DNA of 64,000 nt from JBGSKV01 sp041740975 (GCA_041740975.1 JBGSKV010000117.1:1-64000), one strand, 5' to 3'. Shown: positions 51,214 through 60,475, numbered from the stretch's first letter. The notes: generated by a model not told the origin, from the letters alone. Program-made: numbers and translations.

Positions 51214-51904
51214 GCGATTCCTTCACAGCGATTTGATCTGATACTTCAGGTCCAATGACCGGAGTTCCTTGCGTCGCGGCATTCTCAGGGATGAGATAAT
51301 TGTTTAGGAGTAACCCAAGTTGCTGAATCGAACCGACAATGCGCTCCGCAGTGGATACGCAAAGAAAATTACCTATATATAAAAATATGCAGGATCCTAG
51401 GGCCAATGCCGTGGGCGCCAAGCAGCGCGACAAACCAAGTTCCAAAAGGCTGATTCCGCCTGTTCCGCCTGTTTCTTGTGCGGTGTAAACGATATCCCAA
51501 AGTCCATGTATCGTTGCGAGAACACCTGTTAGCAAAATCGTAGTGGCAATGGCCGGAAGAAGAGATAGTCGAGCTTCGACCATGGGGATGATCGCAGCGG
51601 TTTCTTCTTCGATGGTATGCTGCGCTTCACTTGGTTTGTCGAGAAAGGACTCCAAAGACTTGGATCCCATGACCGCAAGAATATTTTTCTTATGTTCGTC
51701 ACAATAACGTTGTGCTCGTTCCCAATCGTTGGCACGCAGCATGGTCTTAAGGTCCACCATAAAGCGGCGATAGTTCATTCGTTGTGTAACAGCAAGGCTG
51801 AAAATCTTTTCAATGAGAATGACCAAGCCTATAACGCTAAGGCACAAAATAATAACAATGTAAGGATTGAGATTCTGGAATTCGTAAACCAGCTGGCGCC
51901 ACAT
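51194..51904 (-). CDS. ExbB/TolQ/MotA-like proton channel protein
   Basis: The 236-aa protein has three hydrophobic regions. The central and C-terminal part (VEARLSLLPAIATTILLTGVLATIHGLW, given here as two pieces VEARLSLLPAIATT and GVLATIHGLW, then LSRCLAPTALALGSCIFLYIGNFL) matches the ExbB/TolQ core. The frame is open to 52036, but ATG 51904 has AAGGA 7 nt upstream and leads directly into the first membrane helix; upstream codons fall in a hairpin-rich repeat. These proteins form the channel used by ExbD/TolR partners, which follow here. Confidence 0.82.
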   Translation of the reverse strand: MWRQLVYEFQNLNPYIVIILCLSVIGLVILIEKIFSLAVTQRMNYRRFMVDLKTMLRANDWERAQRYCDEHKKNILAVMGSKSLESFLDKPSEAQHTIEEETAAIIPMVEARLSLLPAIATTILLTGVLATIHGLWDIVYTAQETGGTGGISLLELGLSRCLAPTALALGSCIFLYIGNFLCVSTAERIVGSIQQLGLLLNNYLIPENAATQGTPVIGPEVSDQIAVKESHEEEII

Positions 51905-51969
51905 AGAAGTGTCCTTATGAAGTTCAAAATGAGTCTTAGATTTCCCCCCATAATATCGCAAAATGGCAA

Positions 51970-52027
51970 ATTCTGCTTCGCTTTCTGCGACGCTCCGGTT
52001 GCGCGGGGGTTCTAAGCCAGAACCCGC
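51970..52027. repeat. Repeat fragment and GC-rich hairpin upstream of the ExbB-like gene
   Basis: ATTCTGCTTCGCT (51970-51982) repeats the core of the element at 12711. Next to it, CGCGGGGGTTC and GAACCCGCG form an imperfect stem with loop TAAGCCA. There is no T-run, so this is not a clear terminator. Confidence 0.4.
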
Positions 52028-52057
52028 GATAGACAAGGACTTGAATGGGTGCGGTGC

Positions 52058-53656
52058 CTAGCTGGATTTTTTGATTTTTTGTTTGGCAGTCGTCGTGGGA
52101 TTCTTGAGCTCATCAATAGGATTAGGCTCGTCGACAGGCTCATTCGGATTTTGATTTTTGTCCGTACTCGTTTTGATCGTGAGTGTGCCGTTTTCGAAAG
52201 CGCGCACGAAAGCTTTGAATATCTCCGGGTCAAAAAGATCGGTCTCGCCAGATAGTCTTTCCACCGCTTCAGCTTGATCCATAAAACCGGCGTAAGATCG
52301 TCCCGAAACCATTGCATCAAATACGTCCGATATCGCGACAATCCTTGCGAAGAACGGTATTTCCTCGCCGGCGAGTGCGTCAGGATAGCCTGTGCCATCC
52401 CATTTTTCGTGGTGATGTTTGATTCCGGACAGGAATCGCTTGGCGTTTGGCATATGGTTGATAATTTCAGCTCCAATAGTCGGATGGAGCTTCATCTCAT
52501 CGTATTCTTCGGCGCTCAGAATGGCGGCCTTTTTTAAGATTGAGTCGGGGATACCGATTTTGCCAATATCATGGCAAAGCGAAGAAATAAGTAGAAGGCG
52601 CTTGAGCTCGCGGTTCAGCTTCAATTCATCAGCGATCGCCATCGCATAGCGAGAGACTCTTTCCGAGTGTCCACGCGTATAAGTATCTTTGGCTTCGACC
52701 GTCGCAATCATGGTTTCAATCATGCCGACCAGCCATGAGTCGAGCTCGCGGCGAAGAAGCATGCTTTCAAACGAAGGGGCGATTCGGTGGAGCAGGGCGC
52801 GTACAAGTTCTAACTCTCTTGTGGAGAATTCTACGCGGGGGTCGTCACTTTCAACGTGCAGTACGCAGATGAGTTCTTCATTATGTATCATCGGCAAAAT
52901 AAGGCGGTTTCGGCCAGGCTGGGTCACTTTGGCGAATTTGGCCTTCAGAAGTAAGTCTTGTTTGCGCGATATGACATCTTCCAGCGATCTTTGGCTCAAT
53001 AAGAATGGAACTTTCTGATTGGAATATTGTTTAGCAGCGATGGGAATCAACTGACGGGTTGAGTTTGACCAGATGAAAAAACAGGCTCGCGAGGCTTTTT
53101 CTAATATTTGTCCAACGGACTTAAGAACTGCTCGCGCGGCTTCATCCAGGTCCTTAATAACCAATAAATTGCTATGGTGGTCGAATATTTTCACGACGGC
53201 GTCATGATCTTCTAAGAACTCCTTAACGCCTTTTACGGGACTAAGACGTATGGGTTTGAAGGTATTTTCATCGGGATTTAATCGAACATCAACCGGGCCG
53301 GTTATGCCCAGTTGCTCAGAAATCAGAATATCGAATCCTTGGATTTCTTGGGTGATTTGAATGCCCGACTGCTGTGTAACAAAAAGTAATTCGGTTTCAC
53401 CGATTAAAATTTTGTCACCATTTTGAATGATGGAGTTCAAAATCTTCTCACCATTGACGTAGCTGCCGTTCTTAGATTCCAAATCTTCCATAATAAACAA
53501 TTTGCCGCGTTGTTTGATGCGCAAATGGAATCGAGAGACCTCCGTATCTTGCAAATAAACATCGTTTTCCGGATCACGACCAATCGTAATCGGAAAATGA
53601 TTCAGCGGCAGGCGAGTGCCTGCGTTTGGTCCACGTTCGATAATGAGATAAGACAT
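52058..53656 (-). CDS. FHA-GAF-HD-GYP c-di-GMP phosphodiesterase
   Basis: An FHA domain (about 1-95, with ITIGRDPENDVYL and SRFHLRI then NGSYVNG) should bind phosphothreonine. A GAF-like domain follows (about 145-310). The C-terminal HD-GYP domain (about 325-495) has LCHDIGKIGIPDSIL, HPTIGAEII and HHEKWDGTGYPDAL, the metal and GYP motifs of c-di-GMP phosphodiesterases. Length is 532 aa. It is the first gene of the motor-like operon, linking phosphoprotein signals, c-di-GMP and envelope energy transduction. Confidence 0.88.
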   Translation of the reverse strand: MSYLIIERGPNAGTRLPLNHFPITIGRDPENDVYLQDTEVSRFHLRIKQRGKLFIMEDLESKNGSYVNGEKILNSIIQNGDKILIGETELLFVTQQSGIQITQEIQGFDILISEQLGITGPVDVRLNPDENTFKPIRLSPVKGVKEFLEDHDAVVKIFDHHSNLLVIKDLDEAARAVLKSVGQILEKASRACFFIWSNSTRQLIPIAAKQYSNQKVPFLLSQRSLEDVISRKQDLLLKAKFAKVTQPGRNRLILPMIHNEELICVLHVESDDPRVEFSTRELELVRALLHRIAPSFESMLLRRELDSWLVGMIETMIATVEAKDTYTRGHSERVSRYAMAIADELKLNRELKRLLLISSLCHDIGKIGIPDSILKKAAILSAEEYDEMKLHPTIGAEIINHMPNAKRFLSGIKHHHEKWDGTGYPDALAGEEIPFFARIVAISDVFDAMVSGRSYAGFMDQAEAVERLSGETDLFDPEIFKAFVRAFENGTLTIKTSTDKNQNPNEPVDEPNPIDELKNPTTTAKQKIKKSS

Positions 53657-53965
53657 ATTTCCCTAACGCTACAAAATCAAAAGGAAAGCTTGCGTCCATA
53701 AGTGGATCGGCAGCGTTTGAAAATCCTGGATGAATTAAAAAAGGGAAATGTTGGTGGACGTAAAAAAAAAACGAAGAAGTGCTGTCAGATCAGGGAGTGA
53801 CGACCGTTGCAGGTTACACTTTTGCCCAGCCCCGTTAAGCGATTGTACTACATGTGTTGTTTGTGACTTGAATAGAGAAATATCGTAAACTGACTGGTCG
53901 GTCAATCTAATTACAAGAGTTCCGTAAGAATTAATCATTTTAAAGGGTTACAGCGATTTATTTGC
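53657..53965. other. Regulatory intergenic region
   Basis: The region separates the fadJ-like stop from the FHA-HD-GYP start (309 nt). It holds the promoter/operator candidate at 53891-53904 and, closer to the HD-GYP gene, a ten-A tract near 53763. A 67-codon minus-strand frame here is not credible. No structured RNA is obvious. Confidence 0.5.
53891..53904 (-). promoter_or_regulatory. TetR-type operator over a candidate promoter -35
   Basis: TGACTGGTCGGTCA is an imperfect palindrome of the kind many TetR-family repressors bind. Read leftward, TTGACC is a -35-like hexamer, with TATTTC about 17 nt further. Transcription would lead into the FHA-HD-GYP gene with a leader near 200 nt. No TetR gene is nearby in this window. 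Confidence 0.4.
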
Positions 53966-56077
53966 TCAAAAGTTGCGCAGAGACTGACATGGCTCGAACC
54001 GCGACCCGTACTTCTCAGCCAAGGCTTCTAGTCGCTCAATCACCACCTGTTTGCCCAAAAGCTTAACATAATGGAAAGGTCCGCCTAGGAATGGGGGAAA
54101 TCCCAAACCGAAAACAGCACCGACATCCCCATCGGAGCTACTGGCCAGAATGCCCTCTTCCAGACAACGAAATGATTCATTAACAAACACTAAATTGCAG
54201 CGATCAATAATTTCTTCCGTCGGCAAAACTTTGAAATCGTCTTTAGCTGGCCCGGCAACATTGTATATTTCAGAATCAGGCCCAGTTTTCTTTCCTTCCG
54301 AATATAAATAAAAGCCTTTGCCGTTTTTTCGACCAAGGCGCCCAGATTTTTGGACTTGTTCCAGGCCTGAGGGCATCTTCATGCGGTCAGGAAACGCTTT
54401 ATGAATCGTTTCTAGGACATGGATGCCGACATCAATGCCCACTTCGTCAATAAGTGTAATGGGACCAACTGGGTATCCAAACTTCGTTAACGCTTTATCC
54501 ACAGTTTCAATTTTAACGCCTTCATTGAGCATGAGTGCAGCTTCGGCCAGATAAAAAGCCAGTGCGCGCGTCGTGTAAAACCCTGGACCGTCATTGACGA
54601 TAATGACTTTCTTGCCCATGGTGTTACCAAGTTCAGCCGCGCGAGCCAAAGCCCAAGGTGCGGTTTTGTCAGTACGAACGATTTCAAGAAGTGGCATTTT
54701 TTCAACCGGCGAGAAGAAATGCATGCCGAGCACTCGGTCCGCAAGAGGTGAGCCTTCCGAAATATCGGATATAGGCAATGCGGATGTGTTACTGGCAAAG
54801 ATCCAGTCCTCTGAGACTTTGTTTTCAAATCCAGCAAGAATCTTTCGTTTAAGGTTTAGGTCTTCAAAAACAGCTTCAATCACAACGTCACAAGAACCAA
54901 GGCCTTGAGGGTTGGTACCTGGAGAAACGAGCGCCATTTTTTGCTCGACTTCAAAACGCTTTATGCGTTTACGGTCGGCGAGTTTATTAAAAAAGGCTCG
55001 GGTGTGTTTGAGCGCTAAGCCAATCGTATTTTCGTCGGGATCTGAATACCGCACATGTATATTTTTCTGAGCACATACCGTCGCAACTCCGCGGCCCATA
55101 AAACCAGCACCAATGATTCCCACCAAATTAGTTTTTGTATCCCCGAAGCGAGTTTTGCCAGCTTCCGTGTAGGGGTTTTTCTTCAGTGCTGTCGTTGCGT
55201 GATAAAGGTGAATAAAACTCTTACTTTCTTTTGTTTGAGCAAGTTCGCCAAAAAGCTGGGACTCAATGTCGAGACCTTCTTCTATACTTTTATCAAAACC
55301 CCTCATGACTGCATCGAGAGCTTTGTAGGGAGCTGGAAATAAACCCTTGGTGTTTTTATCCAGCATATCGCGAGTTTTTTTCGCGACGAACGAACGTCCA
55401 ATTGGATTGTGATCCGTGACCCAGCGAGGGAGTTCTTTGCTAATTCCATCGTGTCGGCGTCCATCACCACGCGATTTGTGCGCAAGTTTTATGGCCTCTT
55501 TCAACAGGATATGCTGATCCACAACGGCATCGAGGAGACCAATTTTTTCAGCTTTTTTGGCTGGTATTTCTTTCCCTGTCAGTATGAGATCCAATGATGC
55601 AGCGAGACCAACCAAACGGGGTAGTCTTTGCGTACCACCCGCACCAGGCAGAAGTCCCAGCATCACTTCCGGCAAACCTAATTTCGTTTTCGGATTATCA
55701 GTGCCAATGCGCCAGGTACAGGCTAGCGACATTTCGAGTCCACCACCCAAACAGATACCATTGATTGCCGCCACGGTTGGTCTCGGAAATGCAGCCAGTT
55801 TACTAAAAAAAGCCTGCATCTGCTTTGAACCTTGAGTCGATTTTTCAACCGTGTCAAGCGACTCGATCTCCGAGATATCAGCGCCTGCAATAAACGAATC
55901 TTTTTTCCCACTGGTGATCACCAGCCCTTGGTTTTGCGTATCAGCAATAAGATGATCAAGATGTTGATTGAACTCGCGCAAAACCTTTTCAGATAAAACA
56001 TTGAGCGGCCGATCTTTGACGTCTAAAGTCAAAATGGCGATGTTGTCTTTTGTTTCTAATTTAAAAAATTCTGTCAT
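53966..56077 (-). CDS. fadJ: Multifunctional enoyl-CoA hydratase/3-hydroxyacyl-CoA dehydrogenase
   Basis: This is the alpha subunit of the fatty-acid beta-oxidation complex. The N-terminal hydratase/isomerase domain (about 1-190) has AGADISEIESL and INGICLGGGLEMSLACTWRI, and the dehydrogenase part (from about 310) has GIIGAGFMGRGVATVCAQK. Then MHFFSPVEKMPLLEIV and GPGFYTTRAL follow. Length (703 aa) matches FadB/FadJ. The thiolase gene is 9 nt upstream; the two form the usual fadJ-fadI-like pair. FadB is possible; no adjacency distinguishes them. Confidence 0.9.
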   Translation of the reverse strand: MTEFFKLETKDNIAILTLDVKDRPLNVLSEKVLREFNQHLDHLIADTQNQGLVITSGKKDSFIAGADISEIESLDTVEKSTQGSKQMQAFFSKLAAFPRPTVAAINGICLGGGLEMSLACTWRIGTDNPKTKLGLPEVMLGLLPGAGGTQRLPRLVGLAASLDLILTGKEIPAKKAEKIGLLDAVVDQHILLKEAIKLAHKSRGDGRRHDGISKELPRWVTDHNPIGRSFVAKKTRDMLDKNTKGLFPAPYKALDAVMRGFDKSIEEGLDIESQLFGELAQTKESKSFIHLYHATTALKKNPYTEAGKTRFGDTKTNLVGIIGAGFMGRGVATVCAQKNIHVRYSDPDENTIGLALKHTRAFFNKLADRKRIKRFEVEQKMALVSPGTNPQGLGSCDVVIEAVFEDLNLKRKILAGFENKVSEDWIFASNTSALPISDISEGSPLADRVLGMHFFSPVEKMPLLEIVRTDKTAPWALARAAELGNTMGKKVIIVNDGPGFYTTRALAFYLAEAALMLNEGVKIETVDKALTKFGYPVGPITLIDEVGIDVGIHVLETIHKAFPDRMKMPSGLEQVQKSGRLGRKNGKGFYLYSEGKKTGPDSEIYNVAGPAKDDFKVLPTEEIIDRCNLVFVNESFRCLEEGILASSSDGDVGAVFGLGFPPFLGGPFHYVKLLGKQVVIERLEALAEKYGSRFEPCQSLRNF

Positions 56078-56086
56078 GATGCTTCC

Positions 56087-57409
56087 TCAGATTCGTTCAA
56101 TAAGCATTGCGCCGGCCATGCCACCCGCAGCGCAAATAGCGATGACGCCCAGCTGTTTGTTGCGGCGAGTAAGTTCATTGCTTAAGGTATTGACCAACCG
56201 TGATCCAGTGGCTCCAAAGGGATGACCAATGGCGATGGCTCCACCATTCACATTGAGTTTGTCAGTTGGAATAGATCCAAAAGCGCTTGCGTCACCAAAG
56301 ACATCTTTGCAGAATGTTTTTGAATCCATCGAGTAAAGACAGCTCAGCACTTGCGCGGCGAAAGCCTCATGGATTTCAAACAAATCGATATCTTGCAAAG
56401 TTAATCCATTCTTTTTCAAAAGGAGTGGGATGGCAATGGCAGGACCGATGAGAAGTTGATCTCGTGGATCAACTCCGACATAGCACATATCTTTAATGCG
56501 AGCTTTTGGCTTAAAACCCAAGGCATTAGCGCGATCTTCATCACCAATAAGCGTAATGGCCGCGCCATCCGTTAACGGTGAAGAGTTTCCAGCGGTGATC
56601 GTTCCGTACAGTTTGTCAAATGCGGGACGCAGCTCAGCCAACTTTTCAATGGTGCCATCCGTGCGAATGACGTTGTCGACTTTTACGCACTTCGCATACT
56701 TGGGAGCGGGCCAAACTTGCACGATTTCTTCGTCAAAATAACCCTTCGCTTGTGCCGCGGCGGCGCGTTGATGCGATAAAAGTGCGAATTCATCTTGAGC
56801 CGCGCGTGAAACGGAATTTTTCTTCGCCATAATCTCGGCGTGCTGGCCCATGGTCAGCCCTGTAAGAGGTTCACTTAAGCTGGGCGGCTTGGGTAGCCAA
56901 GCTTTGGCGCTAAATTTACCGAGCATACTGAGTTTTGCAGCGGCGGATTTGGCTTTTGAAAATTTGACGAGAAACTTTCGCGCGTCTTTTGAATAAACGA
57001 TGGGAACATCACTCAAAACTTCGACCCCTCCGGCCAAAATCATATGCGGGTTTCCCGTTTGGATACTTCGTACGGCATCGGTCACAGTCTGCAAGCTACT
57101 CGTGCAAGCACGGTTGATAGTGTAACCATGAATATGTGCCGGTAAATTTAAATTGAGGAGCGCGTCGCGTGCAACATTTGGGTTTTTCGGTTGAGGCACA
57201 ACAACGCCCGCCGAAATTTCGTCGAGCTCTTCAGGGTCGATTCCCATCTTACGAACCAGACCATCAATTACGTGACAGTAGAGGTCTAAAGTTGTTGCAT
57301 CTTCGAAGACACCAAAAGATTTAACAAAAGCAGTTCGACATCCGTCGACGACGACGGCTTTCGACGAACCACGAGTTGCGGCTTTTCTATATTTGGTCAC
57401 CACCGGCAT
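56087..57409 (-). CDS. fadI: Acetyl-CoA C-acyltransferase (thiolase)
   Basis: Thiolases cleave 3-ketoacyl-CoA in beta-oxidation. The active-site cysteine lies in INRACTSSLQTV (near residue 101), with GNSSPLTDGAAI, EIHEAFAAQVL, GGAIAIGHPFGATGSR and the final CAAGGMAGAML. Length (440 aa) matches FadI. The ATG has AAGGAG 6 nt upstream. It is followed by the fadJ-like gene at a 9-nt gap. Confidence 0.92.
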   Translation of the reverse strand: MPVVTKYRKAATRGSSKAVVVDGCRTAFVKSFGVFEDATTLDLYCHVIDGLVRKMGIDPEELDEISAGVVVPQPKNPNVARDALLNLNLPAHIHGYTINRACTSSLQTVTDAVRSIQTGNPHMILAGGVEVLSDVPIVYSKDARKFLVKFSKAKSAAAKLSMLGKFSAKAWLPKPPSLSEPLTGLTMGQHAEIMAKKNSVSRAAQDEFALLSHQRAAAAQAKGYFDEEIVQVWPAPKYAKCVKVDNVIRTDGTIEKLAELRPAFDKLYGTITAGNSSPLTDGAAITLIGDEDRANALGFKPKARIKDMCYVGVDPRDQLLIGPAIAIPLLLKKNGLTLQDIDLFEIHEAFAAQVLSCLYSMDSKTFCKDVFGDASAFGSIPTDKLNVNGGAIAIGHPFGATGSRLVNTLSNELTRRNKQLGVIAICAAGGMAGAMLIERI

Positions 57410-57532
57410 GACTTCTCCTTGCGCGCCAATTTGAGTCTTTGGGGTTCTACCATATAAGCTTAAGCGTGCCCAGTAGATGTAGGGTCTTCGCTCAGGGTCG
57501 TGTCAGCCGAACCAGTGAGGGAGAGAAAGATT

Positions 57533-57886
57533 CTAATCTTTTAAACGTTCAATAATGGTTTCAATGATTTCTTTTTGTGAATTTTCTAAATCGAGAAAAA
57601 CGCCGCCCATACGCAACCTCTGAGGGTCGAACCATTTGCACTGAGCTTTGATAACGAGATTGGAAGGTGACGCAATCTTAAGAGGGTGTAACGGCACGGA
57701 TAGCCAGTAGCATTCCCCAATGTTGCTGGTCGTTTTGGCAACAAACTCCAGTTTAAACCCTTGCGTACTAATATCGAGAAGGACGCCGCTGTGTCCAAAA
57801 AATGGAACGTGCTTATATCTTTTGATTGTCACAATGGTATGTGAGAAGAATCGCTGCGCGCGTGGAATGTGGGTATCAGCGTTCAA
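57533..57886 (-). CDS. Single-domain PilZ protein
   Basis: The 117-aa protein is almost entirely one PilZ-like domain. DISTQGF is the canonical D-x-S-x-x-G c-di-GMP motif and RAQR at the N-terminus could be the arginine pair, though the spacing is shorter than in the classic RxxxR. It probably reports c-di-GMP levels to a partner. The TTG start at 57886 has GGAG upstream. It is upstream of the thiolase gene on the same strand. Confidence 0.72.
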   Translation of the reverse strand: MNADTHIPRAQRFFSHTIVTIKRYKHVPFFGHSGVLLDISTQGFKLEFVAKTTSNIGECYWLSVPLHPLKIASPSNLVIKAQCKWFDPQRLRMGGVFLDLENSQKEIIETIIERLKD

Positions 57887-57952
57887 GTAGGTCTCCGGTT
57901 TCGTTTAATATCTGACCATAAACCATGATAGATTAATCTGTAGCCCGATGAA

Positions 57953-57964
57953 AGCGAAGAATCT
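57953..57964. repeat. Copy of the dispersed repeat core
   Basis: AGCGAAGAATCT is the reverse complement of AGATTCTTCGCT at 37575-37586 within the REP-like element. It lies just upstream of the GlpD-like gene. A 12-nt match could be chance; the shared context at other copies raises the odds. Confidence 0.35.
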
Positions 57965-57987
57965 CTCTCGAATAGTGATTACTATTT

Positions 57988-59253
57988 ATGTTGAATCCCA
58001 AAATATTGCCAGACCGTGTACGCCTGCTTGTGATTGGTGGCGGAATTCATGGAGTAGGGGTTGCGCATGATCTGGCATCGCGTGGCTGGCGAGATGTTTT
58101 GCTCGTCGAAAAGGGAACCATTGGTCAAGGCACTAGCAGTCGCTCAACAAAACTGATTCATGGTGGTTTGCGTTACTTACAACATATACGTGACATGGGT
58201 TTGGTGCGAGAAGGGCTCAAAGAACGGCGCCTATTATTGAAGCTCGCTGGAGACATTGTCAAACCTCTCGAGTTTGTCTTCCCGATTCTGAAAAATGGCG
58301 GCATGAGTTCGTTTATAGTTCGATCGGGGTTGTACCTTTACGATAGTTTAGCCGGAAGTGACAATATTCAACCACACGTGAAACTTTCGGTCGAAGAAGC
58401 ACTGAAACGTGCACCTGATTTAGATACTGAACTTTTTTCTAAAATTTATGCGTTCTGGGATGGCCAGACTGATGATTTGCGCTTGACCCGGCGAGTGGCA
58501 ACTTCGGCGATGAATCTCGGTGCGACTGTTGCAGAGCATACGAGCGTCGAATCCATCACGACGGATGGTGATGGTTGGTCAGTCAAAATTGTCACGGCGG
58601 ATGGGAAAGTTAAAGTCGTCAGCGCACTTCATGTTGTGAATGCCGCGGGTCCATGGGCCAATCGAATATTGGAGTCGAGTCAGATCGAACCTGGATATAA
58701 GGGTATAAATGTAAAAGGCTCTCACTTGATGTTTGATGACATCGGTTTGAAGTCAGGTTTATTTTTACAAGCCCCCAAAGATGGTCGGATATTTTTTCTT
58801 CTTCCTTGGGAAGGCAAGACTCTTGTAGGAACAACAGAATCTTTATTTGTTGGTGACCAGGATTCGGCAAGCGTGACAGAAGATGAAATTAGTTATCTCC
58901 TCAATAATGCAAATTTGTATTTGAAGAAGCCGCTGCGAAAAGAAGCGATTATTGCCAAGTTTGCTGGCCTGCGTTGGCTTGCACTTGAGCCCGGACGGAA
59001 TGTTCACGCTACCAGTCGATCTCATCTCATCAGTGAGCATACAAGCGGTAGAGGGATATTGCTGACATTATATGGCGGCAAACTTACCGCTTATCGCCAT
59101 GTCGCTGAGCTTATGGGCAATATGATTATGAAGCAGTACGGTGAAGACGTTGCAAGTCGTACGAGCGAGCCGGAAACTTGGGCTGATATGCAAGAAGAAC
59201 TGAAAAAATTTCCAAATGATAAGTCCATTGAACTTCGCTATCAATCAGTCTAG
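57988..59253 (+). CDS. glpD: FAD-dependent glycerol-3-phosphate dehydrogenase-like protein, short form
   Basis: The Rossmann FAD motif LLVIGGGIHGVGVAHDLASRG and the GlpD signature GTSSRSTKLIHGGLRYLQ, then LLPWEGKTLVGTTE and TLYGGKLTAYRHVAELM, place it with GlpD, which oxidises glycerol-3-phosphate to dihydroxyacetone phosphate and passes electrons to quinone. At 421 aa it lacks the C-terminal cap domain of the usual 500-aa enzyme. There is no clear ribosome site before ATG 57988. It converges with the next gene by 9 nt. Confidence 0.82.
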   Translation: MLNPKILPDRVRLLVIGGGIHGVGVAHDLASRGWRDVLLVEKGTIGQGTSSRSTKLIHGGLRYLQHIRDMGLVREGLKERRLLLKLAGDIVKPLEFVFPILKNGGMSSFIVRSGLYLYDSLAGSDNIQPHVKLSVEEALKRAPDLDTELFSKIYAFWDGQTDDLRLTRRVATSAMNLGATVAEHTSVESITTDGDGWSVKIVTADGKVKVVSALHVVNAAGPWANRILESSQIEPGYKGINVKGSHLMFDDIGLKSGLFLQAPKDGRIFFLLPWEGKTLVGTTESLFVGDQDSASVTEDEISYLLNNANLYLKKPLRKEAIIAKFAGLRWLALEPGRNVHATSRSHLISEHTSGRGILLTLYGGKLTAYRHVAELMGNMIMKQYGEDVASRTSEPETWADMQEELKKFPNDKSIELRYQSV

Positions 59254-60243
59254 TGACATAATTGCGCTAAGGGAAAGAGGCATGTCACCTTTGCGAATGA
59301 TAAATTCGGCGCGAACATCTTGATCGCTAGAGTAATAAGAAAAATTTAACCAAGTGTGCTTACCCAGTCTGGCAACGTCGAGAAGCGAAACTCTATTCAC
59401 TGACAATTCACGGTTGAGTTCGCTGCTGACCGTCGTCATATGAAATGGGATGTTGATGGTATGTGTCATATCATTGCCCGTGATTTCTGGCGATGTGTGC
59501 AGGTTTATACGATAAAAATCGTCTAAGGTGGAAAGTCCAAAAATCGCACCAGGCCCACCACCCGTACCTGACGTTAAGCGCATGGAAGTGCGAACCTTCG
59601 TCCAAGACTCTTTGGGAGTCGTTCGAGACCAGTTCGCCGCTGGCTTTTGGACGCGGACTGGTTCGATTGTCCAAGCAACATGATCCGGCTCTATACTATC
59701 CAGAACGTCTAAGACATTTGGATTCAGTGCAGCGATGTAATTTTGATTTGGATTTGATCGGATCTGGGTGGCAACCAAGTCGTAGCGGATAGGATCAACT
59801 GACTCTCTAGCACTCGAAAAAATATCAAATATCTCGATATCTTTAGTCATTGTACTGAGCACTTTCAGCTCTGAACGTAAGCTATAGTCAAAACCTCTCT
59901 GAACTTCAGCTTGCAAATGCGACGTCGCATTTGATTCGGTGCGATTCGAAGTATAGTGGCTTTTGCTTGAGAGCTCACCCATATTGCGAAGAGTCTGATT
60001 CCTCATCTCGCTATTTCGAACATATTGGAAAGCAGAGATAATTTTCTTATACGATTTTGAAAAGATTGTCTTCTCGTCTCGAGCTTCGGCGAATTTTTCG
60101 GCGTGGGTCATCGAAAAGGATTCGACAAGTAGTGATTTATCAACTGGCTGGAATTCAGAAGAAGCAAAAACGTCTTGAACGCTTGCAACCGAAAGGCTGA
60201 AGCCTAAAAATATAGAAAGTTTATTCAAACGAAATTGACTCAC
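59245..60243 (-). CDS. Exported protein of unknown function
   Basis: A signal peptide (LNKLSIFLGFSLSVASVQDVFA) directs export, with cleavage near ASS. The 332-aa mature region is beta-rich and polar with no recognised motif. The frame extends to 60300, but GTG 60243 places the signal peptide at the N-terminus and follows GGGGAA, so I prefer it. No cysteine pattern, lipobox or enzyme signature is visible. It overlaps the glpD-like stop by 9 nt on the opposite strand. Confidence 0.6.
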   Translation of the reverse strand: MSQFRLNKLSIFLGFSLSVASVQDVFASSEFQPVDKSLLVESFSMTHAEKFAEARDEKTIFSKSYKKIISAFQYVRNSEMRNQTLRNMGELSSKSHYTSNRTESNATSHLQAEVQRGFDYSLRSELKVLSTMTKDIEIFDIFSSARESVDPIRYDLVATQIRSNPNQNYIAALNPNVLDVLDSIEPDHVAWTIEPVRVQKPAANWSRTTPKESWTKVRTSMRLTSGTGGGPGAIFGLSTLDDFYRINLHTSPEITGNDMTHTINIPFHMTTVSSELNRELSVNRVSLLDVARLGKHTWLNFSYYSSDQDVRAEFIIRKGDMPLSLSAIMSLD

Positions 60244-60362
60244 CGAATTTCCCCAAAAAGCAGTGATCTTGCACCCCTTGGACACTTGTCCATGCCTCAT
60301 AAATATGCAATAATCGGACCTTAAATTTTGAAATCTAACCTGCTGTTTTTCTTATGTTAATG

Positions 60363-60432
60363 ACCCCCTGGGGTGTTAGGATCCTGACACTTTGTCGAGA
60401 TTTTAGTCGCTGATTACGGGTGGTTATACCCG
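60363..60432 (+). promoter_or_regulatory. Leader hairpins upstream of ileS
   Basis: ACCCC-CT-GGGGT at 60363-60374 and CGGGT-GGTTAT-ACCCG at 60417-60432 are short perfect stems in the 175-nt gap before ileS. No T-box or other known riboswitch is recognisable. The second stem is about 45 nt before the start codon. Confidence 0.3.
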
Positions 60433-60475
60433 CCCATTTCATGCTAACTTGGGCAAGAATTTAGCGAGGCTTTAC

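Noticed and set aside
51990..52025. T-arm-like hairpin suggesting a tRNA
   Set aside because: Only one stem-loop is present; no acceptor stem, D-arm or anticodon arm can be formed around it.
51905..52036. N-terminal extension of the ExbB-like protein
   Set aside because: The extension falls on a GC-rich hairpin and a repeat copy; ATG 51904 has a good ribosome site and begins directly before the first membrane helix.
53735..53938. 67-codon minus-strand reading frame between the HD-GYP and fadJ genes
   Set aside because: It covers the promoter/operator candidate, has no clear ribosome site and its translation is uninformative.
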